Source: Bufo bufo (taxonomy: Eukaryota > Chordata > Amphibia > Anura > Bufonidae). Taken from it: 64,000 bases of DNA. Where the stretch lies: positions 502,177,336 to 502,241,335 of the forward strand of contig NC_053390.1 in NCBI RefSeq assembly GCF_905171765.1, written 5' to 3'. The notes under the pieces are model-generated. The model ran no database searches, had not been told where the DNA came from, and worked only from the letters and a program-made list of their open reading frames with translations. Below, piece by piece: positions 23,506 through 36,900 of this stretch; within the stretch, counting starts at the first letter, position 1; each line of letters begins with the position of its first letter. The position numbers were made by a program, and so were the translations under genes.

Positions 23506-23751
23506 TTAAAGGGTTTCCAAGCACTTCCTGTCTCACCTCAACATGGTGGAATGGCCCACATTGGCTAAGGGCAGTGACTTGTTGAACAGGCTTTTCCTGC
23601 CATTTTTGGTGTACTGAGCCAAGACAGGAAGTGAAGAGCAGCAGGGCGCAGACCAGCACAGTAACAGTGGTTGTAAATAATGCTTCCTTATTTTAACCCT
23701 TTCTCTCTTAGCCTTTTTTCTTTTAAACGATCTCCATGAAAACCTCTTTAA
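23506..23751. mobile_element. T2-type MITE, TTAA target
   Basis: TTAAAGGGTTTCC at 23506 faces GAAAACCTCTTTAA ending 23751; AGCACTTCCTGTCT pairs with AGACAGGAAGTG. Confidence 0.65.
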
Positions 23752-24418
23752 ATGTTTTGAAACTTGTTTATGTAAGGTCGCCAAATTTTGCTCTTTGCAA
23801 CTCCTTTTTTGGCTTGCAACAGAACTGAATTCCCAGTACATTTCACTTGAGTATTTTACTACTGTTTCCCTAAAAATTATTTTACCTTTTTGATTGTCTT
23901 CTTGAGAAAAATTTTGTTAGATTATTAAACAAAGCAGTGAGATGTGACAAGCCTTTTAAAGGAATGTGTCATCAGAAAATGTCCTATATTTGATATCAAG
24001 TTTTATGTGAAACCTTTTTTTTATTTTTGAATTTTGAGGTTTTTTTATTAATATTTCATGTCACACAAAAAAAAAATCCTACAATCATGCGGTTTTCAGA
24101 CTAGACTACAGGAGATCTCAGTCACAGGATGGAGTGATATCACCTATTTTAAATAGTGGATGCTGTGTTATCTATACAAAGGTGGTATCAACCATTGTAA
24201 TTATGCCAGTGATGATAAAGCAATGGCTACTGAAATGTTACCTGTAAAGAACAGGAAGTCTCGGCATAATACTAGGCCTAGTGGCCAGTGCAAAAATGGC
24301 TGGATTGTAGGATTATTTTAAATATAGTAACATGAAAAATTAATCCAAAAAGTCTTTAAAAATTATGTTTAATAGGCCATGTTCTGATTAAGGTTCATGC
24401 ACCATGAAGGCTTTCAAA

Positions 24419-24612
24419 GGGTACATCATTTTAGGGACATTTTTTAATTGTCTGTTTTTATGAGACATTTTGCAACAGTTTGTCTTCTTCTACAACCTTC
24501 AGTGTTCACTTCCTCTGCAGATTGTTCTCTCTGCTCTTTACTGAAATCCATCAGAAAGCTGCTCTAACAGCTCTGTCTGTAGCCCTTATCTCTAGTTCCT
24601 CGACAGCTCACT
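24419..24612. repeat. Half copy 2 of the GGGTACATCATTTT family
   Basis: About 190 bp parallel to 23028-23208 with scattered differences and one short insertion. Ends in a GT microsatellite at 24617-24642. Confidence 0.7.
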
Positions 24613-24614
24613 CA

Positions 24615-24616
<2 letters not shown>

Positions 24617-24642
<26 letters not shown>
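24617..24642. repeat. (GT)n microsatellite
   Basis: Thirteen or so uninterrupted GT units. Confidence 0.95.
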
Positions 24643-24648
<6 letters not shown>

Positions 24649-24649
24649 T

Positions 24650-25453
24650 CAGCCATATTGATTGATAAGAACAGATACACCATCATGTATAACCAGGAAA
24701 ACCTTTACAAGGTTTTGGGGTTTTGTTCCCCATAAGGGTAGCCAACACATAGACCTGAATTATGGGGATGCTCATAAGTTTTATATTGATTGAAAATATA
24801 CATTGTTTAAAGGTGTTGTCTTGATCAAACCAGGCCAGGTCATTTTCTGATGTATGTGGGCCCAGCTTCTGAAACCCTGAACAATTGATATGGCCATGTG
24901 AATTGCTCGCTGGCCACACATGTCTTGGTCAGCCATATATCTGAATGATCAGACAAGCTTCATAGCGTCTTTACTTAGTTGCATTGATGTCTTTGTAAAT
25001 CTAATTTATGCTCCAAAAGATGCCTGTAACACCCATAAGAAGCAGTTCTTCACAGCAGTATTTTGGTCAGGAGGTGATAAAGGTCCTTTTGTTAACAGCT
25101 GATCTGGTAGAGAAGCCATAGTGGACCTTAGTGGAGAAGGTGAAAAATGTGCCATTCATTACTGCTGCAATAGTGACCAGCTGTTAATCATTCGTGTGTC
25201 AAGCCAGGATTAATGGAAGGATGCCAATATATGGAACGTCTTGCTGTTTTTACCTTTTAAGACGTTTCACATATAGGACACCCGTTTATAAATCCAGACC
25301 TAAGTCTCTTAGAATTGTCACAAACCATATTTGTTTTATTATTTTTCTTAATAAAAAAGTTTATCTTTTTGCTTTTTGTCTGTGACTTATTTTAATTTCA
25401 AGGAAATATTCACCATTTTCTGGGGCTTGGAAAAAAAAAAATGCCGTTTAGCT
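24650..25453. other. Non-coding, no recognised element
   Basis: AT-rich intergenic sequence. An AATAAA lies near 25349. No supportable gene. Confidence 0.4.
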
Positions 25454-25461
25454 AGTTATAG

Positions 25462-25618
25462 CTGTGATTGCTAACCTCCGGAACTCCAGCTGTGGTAAAA
25501 CTACAACTCCCAAGATGCACACTTGATTGGCTGTTCTCAGAACTCCATAGAAATGAATGGAGCATGCTGGGAGTTGTAGTTTTACCACAGCTGGAGTGCC
25601 AGAGGTTAGTCATCACTG
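25462..25618. mobile_element. hAT MITE with perfect 8-bp target duplication
   Basis: AGTTATAG flanks it at 25454-25461 and 25619-25626. Ends CTGTGATTGCTAACCTCC and GAGGTTAGTCATCACTG are inverted; arms include AACTACAACTCCCA / TGGGAGTTGTAGTT. Confidence 0.9.
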
Positions 25619-26087
25619 AGTTATAGGCTAGGTCACCATAAATTCAGTAACAAATATACCCAGGGAACTGTGTTGGGGCTATATTGTACTTTATTTTGAG
25701 GAGCAGGTTTGTCCTACACACTGGCAGCCGCCACAGGGGCGCGTGTTTAGAAAAAATAATGTAACATGCAAACAACTATGATGAATTGCTAGAAAGCGGA
25801 AACTTACTGAAAAGGGGACGGCACTTTGTTATTCATTGAACATGCCAAGCGCTAATTGAAGGATAACAATCAGTATTACTGCAAGTGAACAGAAAAATGA
25901 ACAAATCACACATAACAACACTTTGACTATTGCTATAACTTATAAATCAATAATATATGGCCTGTTCCGTAGGGGTGCAACAATGCCCACAACTGACATG
26001 GCAAACCCACCACCTTTTACTCCCCAGTTATGCTGATTTGACCAACTTGAAGTTTGTCACATAAGGAGGTTCAGAAAACAGTAATTA

Positions 26088-26205
26088 TTATTTTATATAG
26101 TGCCAACATATTCTGCAGCACTGTACTGTCATCATTCACATTGGTACCTGTTCCCATTGGAGCTCACAATCTAAATTCCAATTTAACCTATCAGTAATTT
26201 TCTTC
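26088..26205 (-). mobile_element. L2-like LINE 3' end fragment
   Basis: TTATATAGTGCCAACATATT and GGAGCTCACAATCTAA are typical of LINE tails of this group, in reverse orientation to the copy ending at 31482. Confidence 0.45.
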
Positions 26206-26231
26206 AGGGGTTAACTGAGAACTTAAAGTGG

Positions 26232-26815
26232 CTGTAACGGACAGTGAGTGTGGACCCACTGTGCAAACTAAACAGTTTAACTTTGGGCTAAACCTAAGGG
26301 CGTTATCCTGGCAGTTACCTTGTATTCACCCTTTAACCCCTGTACAGGGATCTGGACTTTGCTGCAGGGAACCAACCAGGCTGCTACCTCCTGGAATAGT
26401 CCTGGTGTAGTTGGCTGCTGACCCACGGGTGCCAGAGATACCGCTGCGAAGCACTAAGGCAAAAACCGTAGTCTGAACATGGTCCAAAGTCAGGGCTGGC
26501 TGAGTACTTATTCCAAATAACAATTCCAAGGTTGGAGCAGACAGAGTACATGCATAGTCCAGGTCACATTTCAAAGTCAGGGCCGACGGCAAGCAGCAGA
26601 ATCAGTAGACAGACGAGATCACCTTCACTGGTTACTAGCAACAAGAAAACCTCAAGGCTCAGGCAGGAGGTGCATCCACTGCCCAGCTAAATAGGGAGGC
26701 TGATCAGCAACTTAACTAGCACCTGGACAGGAGAAAAGCATTAACTCTCTCAGTACTGAAGGAAAGTTCACTGAGGACTTGTCCCAACTAATCTGAATGA
26801 CTTTCACACCTCATT
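26232..26815. mobile_element. Possible solo LTR
   Basis: Starts TGTAACGGACAGTG and reads like an LTR (repeated AAAGTCAGGGC phrases), but no CA end with a flanking duplication could be fixed. Confidence 0.3.
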
Positions 26816-27563
26816 TTCCTGATTAGGCTTAATTGCTCCTCCCAACTCTTATTCACACCTGGTATCATTCATTAGCATTTCTTAGTTGTATATATTGGAG
26901 AGATTTGGTCATTTGTGGCCTTAGTCGTTTGCGTGCAACATTTAAGTGTATTGCAGGAATTAAACCAGAAGTGAACAGAAGGTAATACCATTCCCTTACA
27001 TATCCTGTCAACATTATCCTCTACATCTATATCACCTGAACATGTATTCTTTGTATTCACCATCATCACCTTCATATCCCTCTGACTATTTCGTTATCCC
27101 ACTATTCCAACACAGGCAAAGAGCTATTTATCTCCCTGTCCCTTCTATCCTCTCACCTGGCTACTTCTGCTGAACTCCTCCTAAACACTCAAACCTTCTC
27201 ATCTAAACACACACATCCACCTCATGCCCTATCCTACTCTCAGCTGCTATCCCTCTTACTGCTGGAAACACATCTCCTAATCCAGGCCCCCCTCTTCTAA
27301 TCTCCACTGTTCTATCTGCCTTCTATCACAGAGCCCCTGCTACTAACCGCTCTCACTCTGCTCATACCCATTCACCTGACCCCACTCCCCTGGTCTCTCT
27401 ATCCAGAGCATTGTGGAACTCAAGTTCCATTTGCAATAAACTTTCCTACCGCCGCAATCTCTTCATTTCCCTGAAACTTACATTCCTTGGCCTCACAGAA
27501 ACACCCACTGACGCAGCCTCCCCTGCTGCACTATCCTATGGAAAACTTCAGTTTACTCACACT

Positions 27564-27993
27564 CGGGCTCGGACTGGCCCACAGGGAAATCCGCCAGTGC
27601 ACCCCTGAGCAAAGTGGGCCCCTAGTCCCACACCCCTGCACAAGTGGCACATGATAATGTAGACTGACTGCACTACATATAGATATGCGGCGTACAGCAT
27701 CTCAACCAACCTATGTTCATATTAATAAAAATTGAAAATTATTTATTTATTAAACTACCCACCATATTATTATAGATGCATCGGGTGGTTGAGATGACTT
27801 CTAGATATAGAGGCATACTGGCCAGTATACTCTTTATCCAGGGAAATGCTTTCTTGAAGTCACTGCAGGGACCCCAAAAATCATCTTGTAGGGTCTTGCT
27901 GCTGCCACTGTGTGAGCAGGTAATACCTGCATGTAAAGTGGGCCCTCAGAATGAATTTTACTGGTGGGCCCTAGGCACCCCAGTCTGTCTCTG
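27564..27993. mobile_element. hAT-like MITE in the L2-like endonuclease
   Basis: CTCACACT flanks it at 27556-27563 and 27994-28001 (8 bp, perfect). Ends CGGGCTCGGACTGG and CCAGTCTGTCTCTG are roughly inverted. Excision joins LINE text TTTACTCACAC to TCCCCACCCAGAC. Confidence 0.75.
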
Positions 27994-28708
27994 CTCACAC
28001 TCCCCACCCAGACATGGTGGTGTTGTTGGCCTCCTCTTATCAGGTAACTGCTCCTTCAACCCATCTCCACCCCTTCACAACCTCCCCTCTTTTAAAGTTC
28101 ACTCCATTTGCATGTTCTCTCCCTCTAACCGCCAAATAGCTGTAATCTACTGTCCACCAGGCCCTATTACTGTCTTTTTTGACCATTTCAATACCTGGCT
28201 TCTACATTTCCTCTCTGCTGTCATCCTCACCATCATCATAGGGGATTTCAACATCTCTACTGACACACATGACTCATCTGCCTCCAAACTCCTATCTCCT
28301 ACTGCCTCCTTTGGCCTCACACAATGATCCTCCACAGCCACCCACAGATACAGACATACACTAGGCCTTGTCTTCACCCGCCTCTGCTTCCTATCTAATC
28401 TCTCCTTTCCCCCTCTCGGACCGCAATCTTCTTATGTTCCTAAACCACTCTCTACTCAACTATCCTTCCAGTCCATAAACTAGAACACCCTCATAGAAAT
28501 CTCAAACATCTCTCCATTCACACACTCTCTGTCTCTCTCTCACCGCTGTCCACCATATTTCCCCTTCACAACATTGACACAGCCGCTGCTTTCTACATCA
28601 CCATAATTACTTAAGCCCTTGACTCAGTCGCCCCTCTCACACGCCCTAGAATCTGGCAAATCAATAAACAACCCTTGCTGAACAATGCTGGAAGAAAACC
28701 CATTCTAA

Positions 28709-28958
28709 GGTCTCATTCACACAACCGTTGTTTGGGTCTGCATCTGAGTCGCAATGGGGCCTCAAAAGATGCAGACAGCACTCCGTGTGCTGTCCACATC
28801 CGTTGCTCTGTTCCGTGGCCTCACAAAAAAATAGAACATGTTCTGTTTTGCGGACAAGAATAGGCATTTCTATAATGGACAGCAAATTGCAGAACTTACA
28901 TGGCCGGCATCTGTGTTTTGCGAACCACAAAACACAGCGCGGTCGTGTGCATGTAGCC
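28709..28958. mobile_element. Harbinger-like MITE in the L2-like LINE
   Basis: TAA at 28706-28708 and 28959-28961. Ends GGTCTCATTCACACAACCG and CGGTCGTGTGCATGTAGCC. Confidence 0.72.
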
Positions 28959-29159
28959 TAAAGAAGACTTCATCCTATACAAACAAGCTGTTCTCAAATT
29001 CAAGTCTGCACTCACCTCTTCTAAACAGGACTACTTCACTACTCTTATATCATATCTTTCCCATAACTCCAAACTGTTTAATACCTTTAATTCTCTACCC
29101 TGTCCCCCATTGCCCCCTCCCACTCCGCTCATCTCAGCCAAAGACTTTTCCACTCCGGT

Positions 29160-30308
29160 AGCTATTACTAAAATATACCAATACAGGCCAGCAAGTGGCA
29201 GCACTGTATTGTTATATTGTAAATGAAGTGTTCATTGATGGCTATGTAGCCATCATAGAACACAAAGGGCAATCTAATGATTGCCAGTTATAGTCACCCT
29301 AGGTAAAAAAAAATATATAAAAGTTCAAATGACCTCCCTTTCCCCAACATCAAAATAAATATACATAACCAATAAAAAAATACACATCATGGGCATCGAC
29401 GCGTGTGAAAACGCCCATACTATTAAAATATAACAATATTAACCCCATATGGCGTAAATGGGGAAAAAATAAAAACAACCAATTCGACAATTTTTGTGTC
29501 ACTTCAACTCCCCAAAAAAGTTTTTATAAAAAGTCACACACACTTCAAATTGGTATCACTGAAAAGTACAGATTGCCCCGCAAAACATGAGCCCATGCAC
29601 AGCTCCGTACAAATACAATAAAAGCACAAAGTTTCTGTATAGGAAATAAGTCCACTCAAGCGCTGCAAATCCCAAGACAATGTGGGTAAAAGTCTAATAA
29701 GTAACATGTGAAAAAAAAGGATTGCGCTGCAAGGGAGGATTCTTTTAGATGTTCCTATTATATCCTCTTTCTTATGTTTGGAAAAATCTTCAGTTAAATG
29801 GACCACATTCAATCATAATATTCAACAGTTGCATGGAAACCTGAAATGCAGTGAAAAAAACGCACTATGGTGTGGTATGTTCAAACACCTGTCGCATCAG
29901 ATGTATGCAATATACTCACAAAGATCACTTGTAATGCGCATAGAGAGAGACCGGCGTGTCTTCAGTCAGGGAGCTCTAGTTGTAAGGCAGGTAAGGACCA
30001 GGAGCCGTCAATTCAAAAGATCCTTGTCTGAACTGTGATCCTACCAGGAGAGCGTCACTTGGAGATGTCACCCGTCTCACACTTCCATAAGGCTCGACAA
30101 AGAAGGAAGGCGCAGAGATGGTAAAGTACGTACCAGTGGTTGCAAATGAAAAGGGTTTATTGTACTTACAAAAACACAGGAATAAAATCGTGTTAAAAAC
30201 AATGTTTGCTGCCCGACCCGGGTTTCGCCATAAAACGCCCCAGACGAAGCATTATGGCGAAACCCGGGTCGGGCAGCAAACATTGTTTTTAACACGATTT
30301 TATTCCTG
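29160..30308. mobile_element. Unclassified insertion ending in a palindrome
   Basis: Interrupts the L2-like LINE between its endonuclease-side linker and RT. The left half holds TTAA-element-like text (GGGCATCGACGCGTG). 30177-30307 is a palindrome (GGAATAAAATCGTG ... CACGATTTTATTCC) around GACGAAGC/GGCGAAAC. Confidence 0.5.
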
Positions 30309-31486
30309 GCTCTTTCCTGGATCTCCTCATACCTCACCAACAGAACCTTCAGCGTTTCCCATTTATACTCTACCTCTTCATCATGCCCCTTCTGTGTTGT
30401 TGTCCCTTAAGGCTCTGTCCTGGCTCCCCTACTTTCTCAATTTATACATTTGGCCTGGGACAGCTCATTGAGTCCCGTGGCTTCCAATACTAACCCTATG
30501 CTGATAACACTCAAATCTACCTCTCTGTTCCATGTGTTACTTTCCTGCTGTCCAGAATCCCAGGGTGTCTATCAGCTATACCTTCATTCTTCTCCTCCCA
30601 CTTCCTAAAACTCAACATGGAGAAAACTGAATTCATTGTCTCTCCCACATGTCACTCAGCCCTCCTACCTGACCTATCTATTGCGGTTAATAGCATAACA
30701 CTTTCTCCAGTTTTGCAGGTCTGCTGTCTGGGGATAACATTTGTTTCTGTCTTATCCTTTAAGCCACACTTTCAAACCCTCACCTTTACCTGCTGCTTTC
30801 AGCTCAAGAATATCTCTCGTGTTCGCTCCTTGCTCACCCCTGAGTCAAAATGTTAGTGCATGCCCTCATCATCTCCTGCCTTGATTACTGCAACAGCTCC
30901 CGTCGAGAATTCTGGCTCCCCTCCAATCTATTCTCAACTCTGCTGCCTGATTAATCCACCTGTCAATCCCTTCACTGGCCCTCCCGTTGCCCAGCGTATT
31001 CAGTTTAAGATACTAACAACTACATATAAGGCCATCCACAATCAGTCCCCTCCTTACATCTCTGACCTGCTTTCCCGATACATCCCCACGTGTAGTCTCC
31101 AATCCTCACAGGGCCGAATTTGTTCTCCTCTCATCTGTTTATCTCGTGCCTCTCCCCTACTCTGGAACTCGCTACCCCAATACATCAGTCGCCCAACATC
31201 CAAACTGTCAAAAGCAACCTAAAAACCCACCTCTTCAGGAAAGCCTAACACCTGCAACAAGCATGCTGCCACCACATAGCCATATGTGCTGCCTTTACCG
31301 TCACCTACTGTGTTCTTTACCCTTCCCTTATAGATTGTAAGCTCTTGCGTGCAGGGTCCTCTCCCCCTCTATATCTAATAGTTTCTTCTTTATTGTATTT
31401 TTTATATTACTTATGTGTAACCCCTTCTTGATGTACAGCGCCATGGAATTAATGGTGCTTTTATATAAATAATAATTATAACCCCC

Positions 31487-32379
31487 ACTGAAGCAAATAT
31501 ATAACACAGGAGCAAAAGGAGCAAGGGAAAGAAAACCCTCCTTATGCTAGAAAGATGACCATGGGGATGAACACAATGCATGAATACTAGGGTTGACCAC
31601 TGGAGCTCTCAGGGAGAACGGATCCTGTGTGGTCCACTGAATAGACCACTTTTGATAGGAGGGCTTGAGATAGCACCTTCCTCTGTGGCTCCAAAAAGCA
31701 CCCCTGTGGGCTTTTACCCAGGTGAAGCTTGACTGCCATGTCCGGGATAATCCTGCTGACACCTAGAAAGAGGATGAAAGATGATGACCCAACTGGTAAC
31801 TAAAACTGACAAGCCTTTATCCAGAAGATGGGAGATAGCACTGTGCTCCAAGACTCATATCCGGACTCTGCAAGATATTCTGGTGGGAATAGAATTTTTT
31901 TTGCTGTCAAGCCTAAAACCCAGGGGAGACCTACGTAAGTAGACTCATCTCGATACACAGATTGTACTCAAACCGATACTGAGGAAAGGAAAAAGGGGAG
32001 TAGGCAGGTGCCCAAAAGGCACCCTGGAAATGATCAAGTATACTGCCTATCAAAGGAATATAGTCTGTCAACCCCTGAGTAGCACATAGGAGAACGAGAT
32101 AAACATCTGCAGTGGAGTGCAGGCAGGTGACTCATATCAGGTGAGAACCTAGCTCAAACCTTTGTGGCTTCCCTAATTAGACCAGGAGAACACTGTACCC
32201 TGAAAACCACGGACATGTCAGATCCCGAGACTGGCATGGGATAGCTGACCATGCCATATAATAGGCAAAAAAGGGTGGTCTGAGCTACCATACCATTACC
32301 TTACCTATGGAAGGGAAAAGGTGGCTAAGAGGTGCATGCAATAAAGATGTTGTAAGCCAAATTGTGTGAGTACTAGACT
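31487..32379. other. Non-coding, no recognised element
   Basis: Mixed-composition intergenic DNA without terminal repeats or coding text that I recognise. Confidence 0.4.
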
Positions 32380-33933
32380 CCGTCAGTATAATGGAGTAAT
32401 GCGGCTGCCTGTGATAGAGATGTGGGTATCATTCTTGATCAACTAAGATTGCCCCCATATCCTCCAGCTCTCAGCTAACGCCTTATTTACTCAAGTTCCA
32501 AGAGGACCCTCCTCCCTGATGTGCCATATATGACGTATGCTGTACTGCTATTAGTGTGAAGCCATTACAATATGGCGCTGGCACCTAGATGTTTACATAG
32601 TTTTCATACCAAAGTTAGTAAAACAATGCACAATGCGCAGATGCCAAGTGTCCTCTCTTTTCTTATTTTAGTATTTTAGCCAATGGAACAATGCCATGAG
32701 CCTCAAGGGGATGCCCCTCTAATGTACTTATAAACTGCTCAACTTCCTTAAATAAATGAGAACTGCTTTGACCCTTGCCTGGTGTCAGTGCTGTTTCTTC
32801 CATGCATGTAAAATCCTAAATAATTTGGAGCAGTAGAGCAAACGTATTTGGCTCTGATTGAGAGCATCTTTAACACCTGAACCATGACAGACAGTGGATA
32901 GTTCTAGACGTATTGCCCCATGTATGTAGAGAAGAATGTGTGCAGACATATCCAATTAGCTAATAATGAGTCGTACAACTGTCTAGTGCACCTCAGATCG
33001 AGGATAGAATGGCCGTGGCATCTAGAGGGCACACTGAGAAAAGAAAGAAAGCAGCGTATGCCCAACAGATACAGCATCCATGAAATGTTATACAGTGCAT
33101 GTCAGAGCTGCGTAGGCTCATCACTGACAGTTACTGAAGGAGGTAATACAGTTATCGGGTACATGTAAAGACTCCATAGGTCTTTCAGAACTAGGATACA
33201 GAGACAGTACAATAATTCTGCCTAATAAATGAAGGAAATGCAACTGATAAGTATACGGCAGGACTGTGAAGGTTTGTCAGGAAGATCATTTAACAAAGGC
33301 CAAGTGAAGGGAGAAATGCATGTGCCTAGTCTAAGGCCTGTATTACACCAACAGATTATCTGACAGATTTTCTGACCAATCATTGGTCAGATGGCCAATT
33401 ACACACACAGATCTTTTATTATACACACCAACTACTGGTCTGATTGGACAGAAATCAGATAATCTGTTGGTGTAATACAGGCCCAACACTGGCCTGACAC
33501 GGTGTAAGGAGATAATGCCAAGACTCCACTGTGAAAGTGGGTACTGAGACCACCTGGTGCATGACAGGAACTGTAATGTGTAGGTTTGTCAGAAACAGAA
33601 TCTGGCAACAGCGCCATGACTCCGCTAACTGAAGGAAGCAATGCGTAAGCCTGTCAGAAAAAGAATCTGGATCTAGGGAAAATACTTCACTTTTGAAGGG
33701 AGTAATGGTGTGCCTGGTGCACTACTGAAGCAACACCTATACCTGTTAAATTCAGCATTCAGTAAGTGTAATGTCCATCTTGTGAGAGGAATAATGCAGC
33801 TGTTTGGTGTGTATCAGAACTGTGTAGGCTAACCAGTACCGCAACAGGTGATAGCCCATTTACTCAATCTCTTGAAGGGAGTAATGAATTGCGTAGGCTT
33901 GCCAAATCCAGCCCCAAGCGAAAGCACAAGTAC
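32380..33933. repeat. Diverged long-period monomers left of the 44-bp array
   Basis: Phrases such as GGAGTAATGCGGCTG (32395), GTCAGAGCTGCGTAGGCT (33101), TGAAGGGAGTAATG (33695, 33874) and ATCAGAACTGTGTAGGCT (33815) recur at irregular spacing of roughly 100 bp with heavy divergence. The same phrases reappear right of the array. Confidence 0.55.
33335..33483. mobile_element. Short fold-back MITE, GTATTACACCAACAGATT family copy 2
   Basis: GGCCTGTATTACACCAACAG faces GTTGGTGTAATACAGGCC; close relative of 6711-6857. Confidence 0.78.
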
Positions 33934-36900
33934 TCCGCCTGTTGAGAAGAGGGGATGGCTGAATGATGCACCAGTACTCTGCCTGTTGAGAATGAGAGAT
34001 GGCTGACTATGCACAAGTACTCCGCCTGTTGAGAAGGGGAGATGACTGACTGATACGCAAGTACTCCGCCTGTTGAGAAGAGGGGATGGCTGACTGATGC
34101 ACCAGTACTCCGTCTGTTGAGAAGGGAAGATGGCTGACTGATGCACAAGTACTCCACCTGTTGAGGAAGGGGAGATGGCTGATTGATGCACAAGTACTCC
34201 GCCTGTTGAGAAGGGAAGATGGCTGACTATGCACCAGTACTCCGCCTGTTGAGAAGGGGAGATGGCTGACTGATACACAAGTACACTGCCTGTTGAGAAG
34301 AGGGGATGGCTGACTGCTGCACCAGTACTCCACCTGTTGAGAAGGAGAGATGGCTAACTGATGCACAAGTACTCTGCCTGTTGAGAAGGGGAGATGGCTG
34401 ACTATGCACAAGTACTCCGCCGGTTGAGAAGGGGAGATGGCTGATTGATGCACAAGTACTCCGCCTATTGAGAAGGGGAGATGGCTGACTGACGCACAAG
34501 TACTTCACCTGTTTAGAAGGGGGGTGGCTGACTCATGCACAAGTACTCCACCTGTTGCGAAGAGGGGATGGTTGACTCATGCACAAGTACTCCACTTGTT
34601 GAGGAAGGGGAGATGACTGACTGATGCACAAGTACTCCACCTGTTGAGAAGAGGGATGGCTGACTGATGCACCAGTACTCCGCCTGTTGAGAAGGAGAGA
34701 TGGCTGACTATGCACAAGTACTCCGCCTGTTGAGAAGGGGAGATGACTGACTGATACGCAAGTACTCCGCCTGTTGAGAAGAGGGGATGGCTGACTGATG
34801 CAACAGTACTCCGCCTGTTGAGAAGGGGAGATGGCAGATTGATGCAACAGTACTCCGCCTGTTGAGAAGGGGAGATGGCTGACTGATGCACAATTACTCC
34901 ACCTGTTGAGAAGGAGATGGCTGACTGATGCACAATTACTCCACCTGTTGAGAAGGAGATGGCTGACTGATGCACAAGTACTCCGCCTATTGAGAAGGGG
35001 AGATGGCTGACTGACGCACAAGTACTCCACCTGTTGAGAAGGAGAGATGGCTGACTGATGCACAATTACTCCACCTGTTGAGAAGGAGATGGCTGACTGA
35101 TGCACAAGTATTCCGCCTGTTGAGAAGGGAAGATGGCTGAATGATACACAAGTACTCTGCCTGTTGAGAAGAGGAGATGGCTGACTATGCACAAGTACTC
35201 CGCCTGTTGAGAAGGGGAGATGGCTGATTGATGCACAAGTACTCCGCCTGTTGAGAAGAGGGGATGGCTGACTGATGCACAAGTACGCCGCCTGTTGAGA
35301 AGAGGGGATGGCTGGCTGATGCATAAGTACTCCACCTGTTGAGAAGGAGAGATGGCTGACTGATGCACAATTACTCCAGCTGTTAAGAAGGAGAGATGGC
35401 TGACTGATGCACAATTACTCCACTTGTTGAGAAGGAGATGGCTGACTGATGGACAAGTACTCTGCCTGTTGAGAAGGTAAGATGGCTGACTGATGCACAA
35501 GTACTCTGCCTGTTGAGAAGGGGAGATGGTTGACTCATGCACAAGTACTCCACCTGTTCAGAAGGGGAGATGGCTGACTGATGCATAAGTACTCCACCTG
35601 TTGAGAAGAGGGGATGGTTGACTCATGCACAAGTACTCCACCTATTGAGAAGAGGGGATGGCTGACTGATGCACCAGTACTCTGCCTGTTGAGAAGGGGA
35701 GATGGTTGACTGATGCATAAGTACTCCACCTGTTGAGAAGAGGGGATGGTTGTCTCATGCACAAGTACTCCACCTGTTGAGAAGGAGATGGCTGACTGAT
35801 GCACAAGTACTCCGCCTATTGAGAAGGGGAGATGGCTGATTGATGCACAAGTACTCCGCCTATTGAGAAGGGGAGATGGCTGACTGATGCACAAGTACTC
35901 CACCTGTTGAGAAGGAGAGATGGCTGACTGATGCACAATTACTCCACCTGTTGAGAAGGAGATGGCTGACTGATGCACAAGTATTCCGCCTGTTGAGAAG
36001 GGAAGATGGCTGAATGATACATAAGTACTCTGCCTGTTGAGAAGGGGAGATGGCTGACTGACGCACAAGTACTTCACCTGTTTAGAAGGGGGTGGCTGAC
36101 TCATGCACATGTACTCCACCTGTTGCGAAGAGGGGATGGTTGACTCATGCACAAGTACTCCACTTGTTGAGGAAGGGGAGATGACTGACTGATGCACAAG
36201 TACTCCACCTGTTGAGAAGAGGGATGGCTGACTGATGGACCAGTACTCCGCCTGTTGAGAAGGGGAGATGGCTGACTGACGCACAAGTGCTCTCTGTTAA
36301 GAAGGGAAGATGGCTGACTGATACACAAGTACACTGCCTGTTGAGAAGAGGGGATGGCGGACTGATGCACCAGTACTCCGCCTGTTGAGAAGGGAGATGG
36401 CTAACTGATGCACAAGTACTCTGCCTGTTGAGAAGGGGAGATGGCTGACTATGAACAAGTACTCCGTCTGTTGAGAAGGGGAGATGGCTGATTGATGCAC
36501 AAGTACTCCGCCTATTGAGAAGGGGAGATGGCTGACTGACGCACAAGTACTTCACCTGTTTAGAAGGGGGGTGGCTGACTCATGCACAAGTACTCCACCT
36601 GTTGCGAAGAGGGGATGGTTGACTCATGCACAAGTACTCCACTTGTTGAGGAAGGGGAGATGACTGACTGATGCACAAGTACTCCACCTGTTGAGAAGAG
36701 GGATGGCTGACTGATGCACCAGTACTCCGCCTGTTGAGAAGGAGAGATGGCTAACTGATGCACAAGTACTCTGCCTGTTGAGAAGGGGAGATGGCTGACT
36801 ATGAACAAGTACTCCGCCTGTTGAGAAGGGGAGATGGCTGATTGATGCACAAGTACTCCGCCTATTGAGAAGGGGAGATGGCTGACTGACGCACAAGTAC

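Larger units (their letters stand above)
27080..31482 (+). mobile_element. L2-like LINE, broken, with at least three insertions
   Basis: Non-LTR retrotransposon remnant. The endonuclease part (about 28081-28400) shows YCPPG, IIIGDFNIS and SFGLTQ followed by HRYRHTLGLVFTR across a stop. The RT part (30309-31240) shows, across frameshifts, QGSVL.PLL and YADDTQIYL-like text, then EKTEFIVSPT, VCCLGITF, RVRSLLTPESK and VAQRIQFKILTTTYKAIHNQ. The tail is TGTACAGCGCCATGGAATTA followed by AATAAT repeats, as in L2-type LINEs. Inserts lie at 27564-27993, 28709-28958 and about 29160-30308. No intact frame. Confidence 0.78.

Noticed and set aside
26232..26950. Solo LTR with TGTAACGG start
   Set aside because: Kept only as a low-confidence feature because no CA end with a matching flank could be placed.
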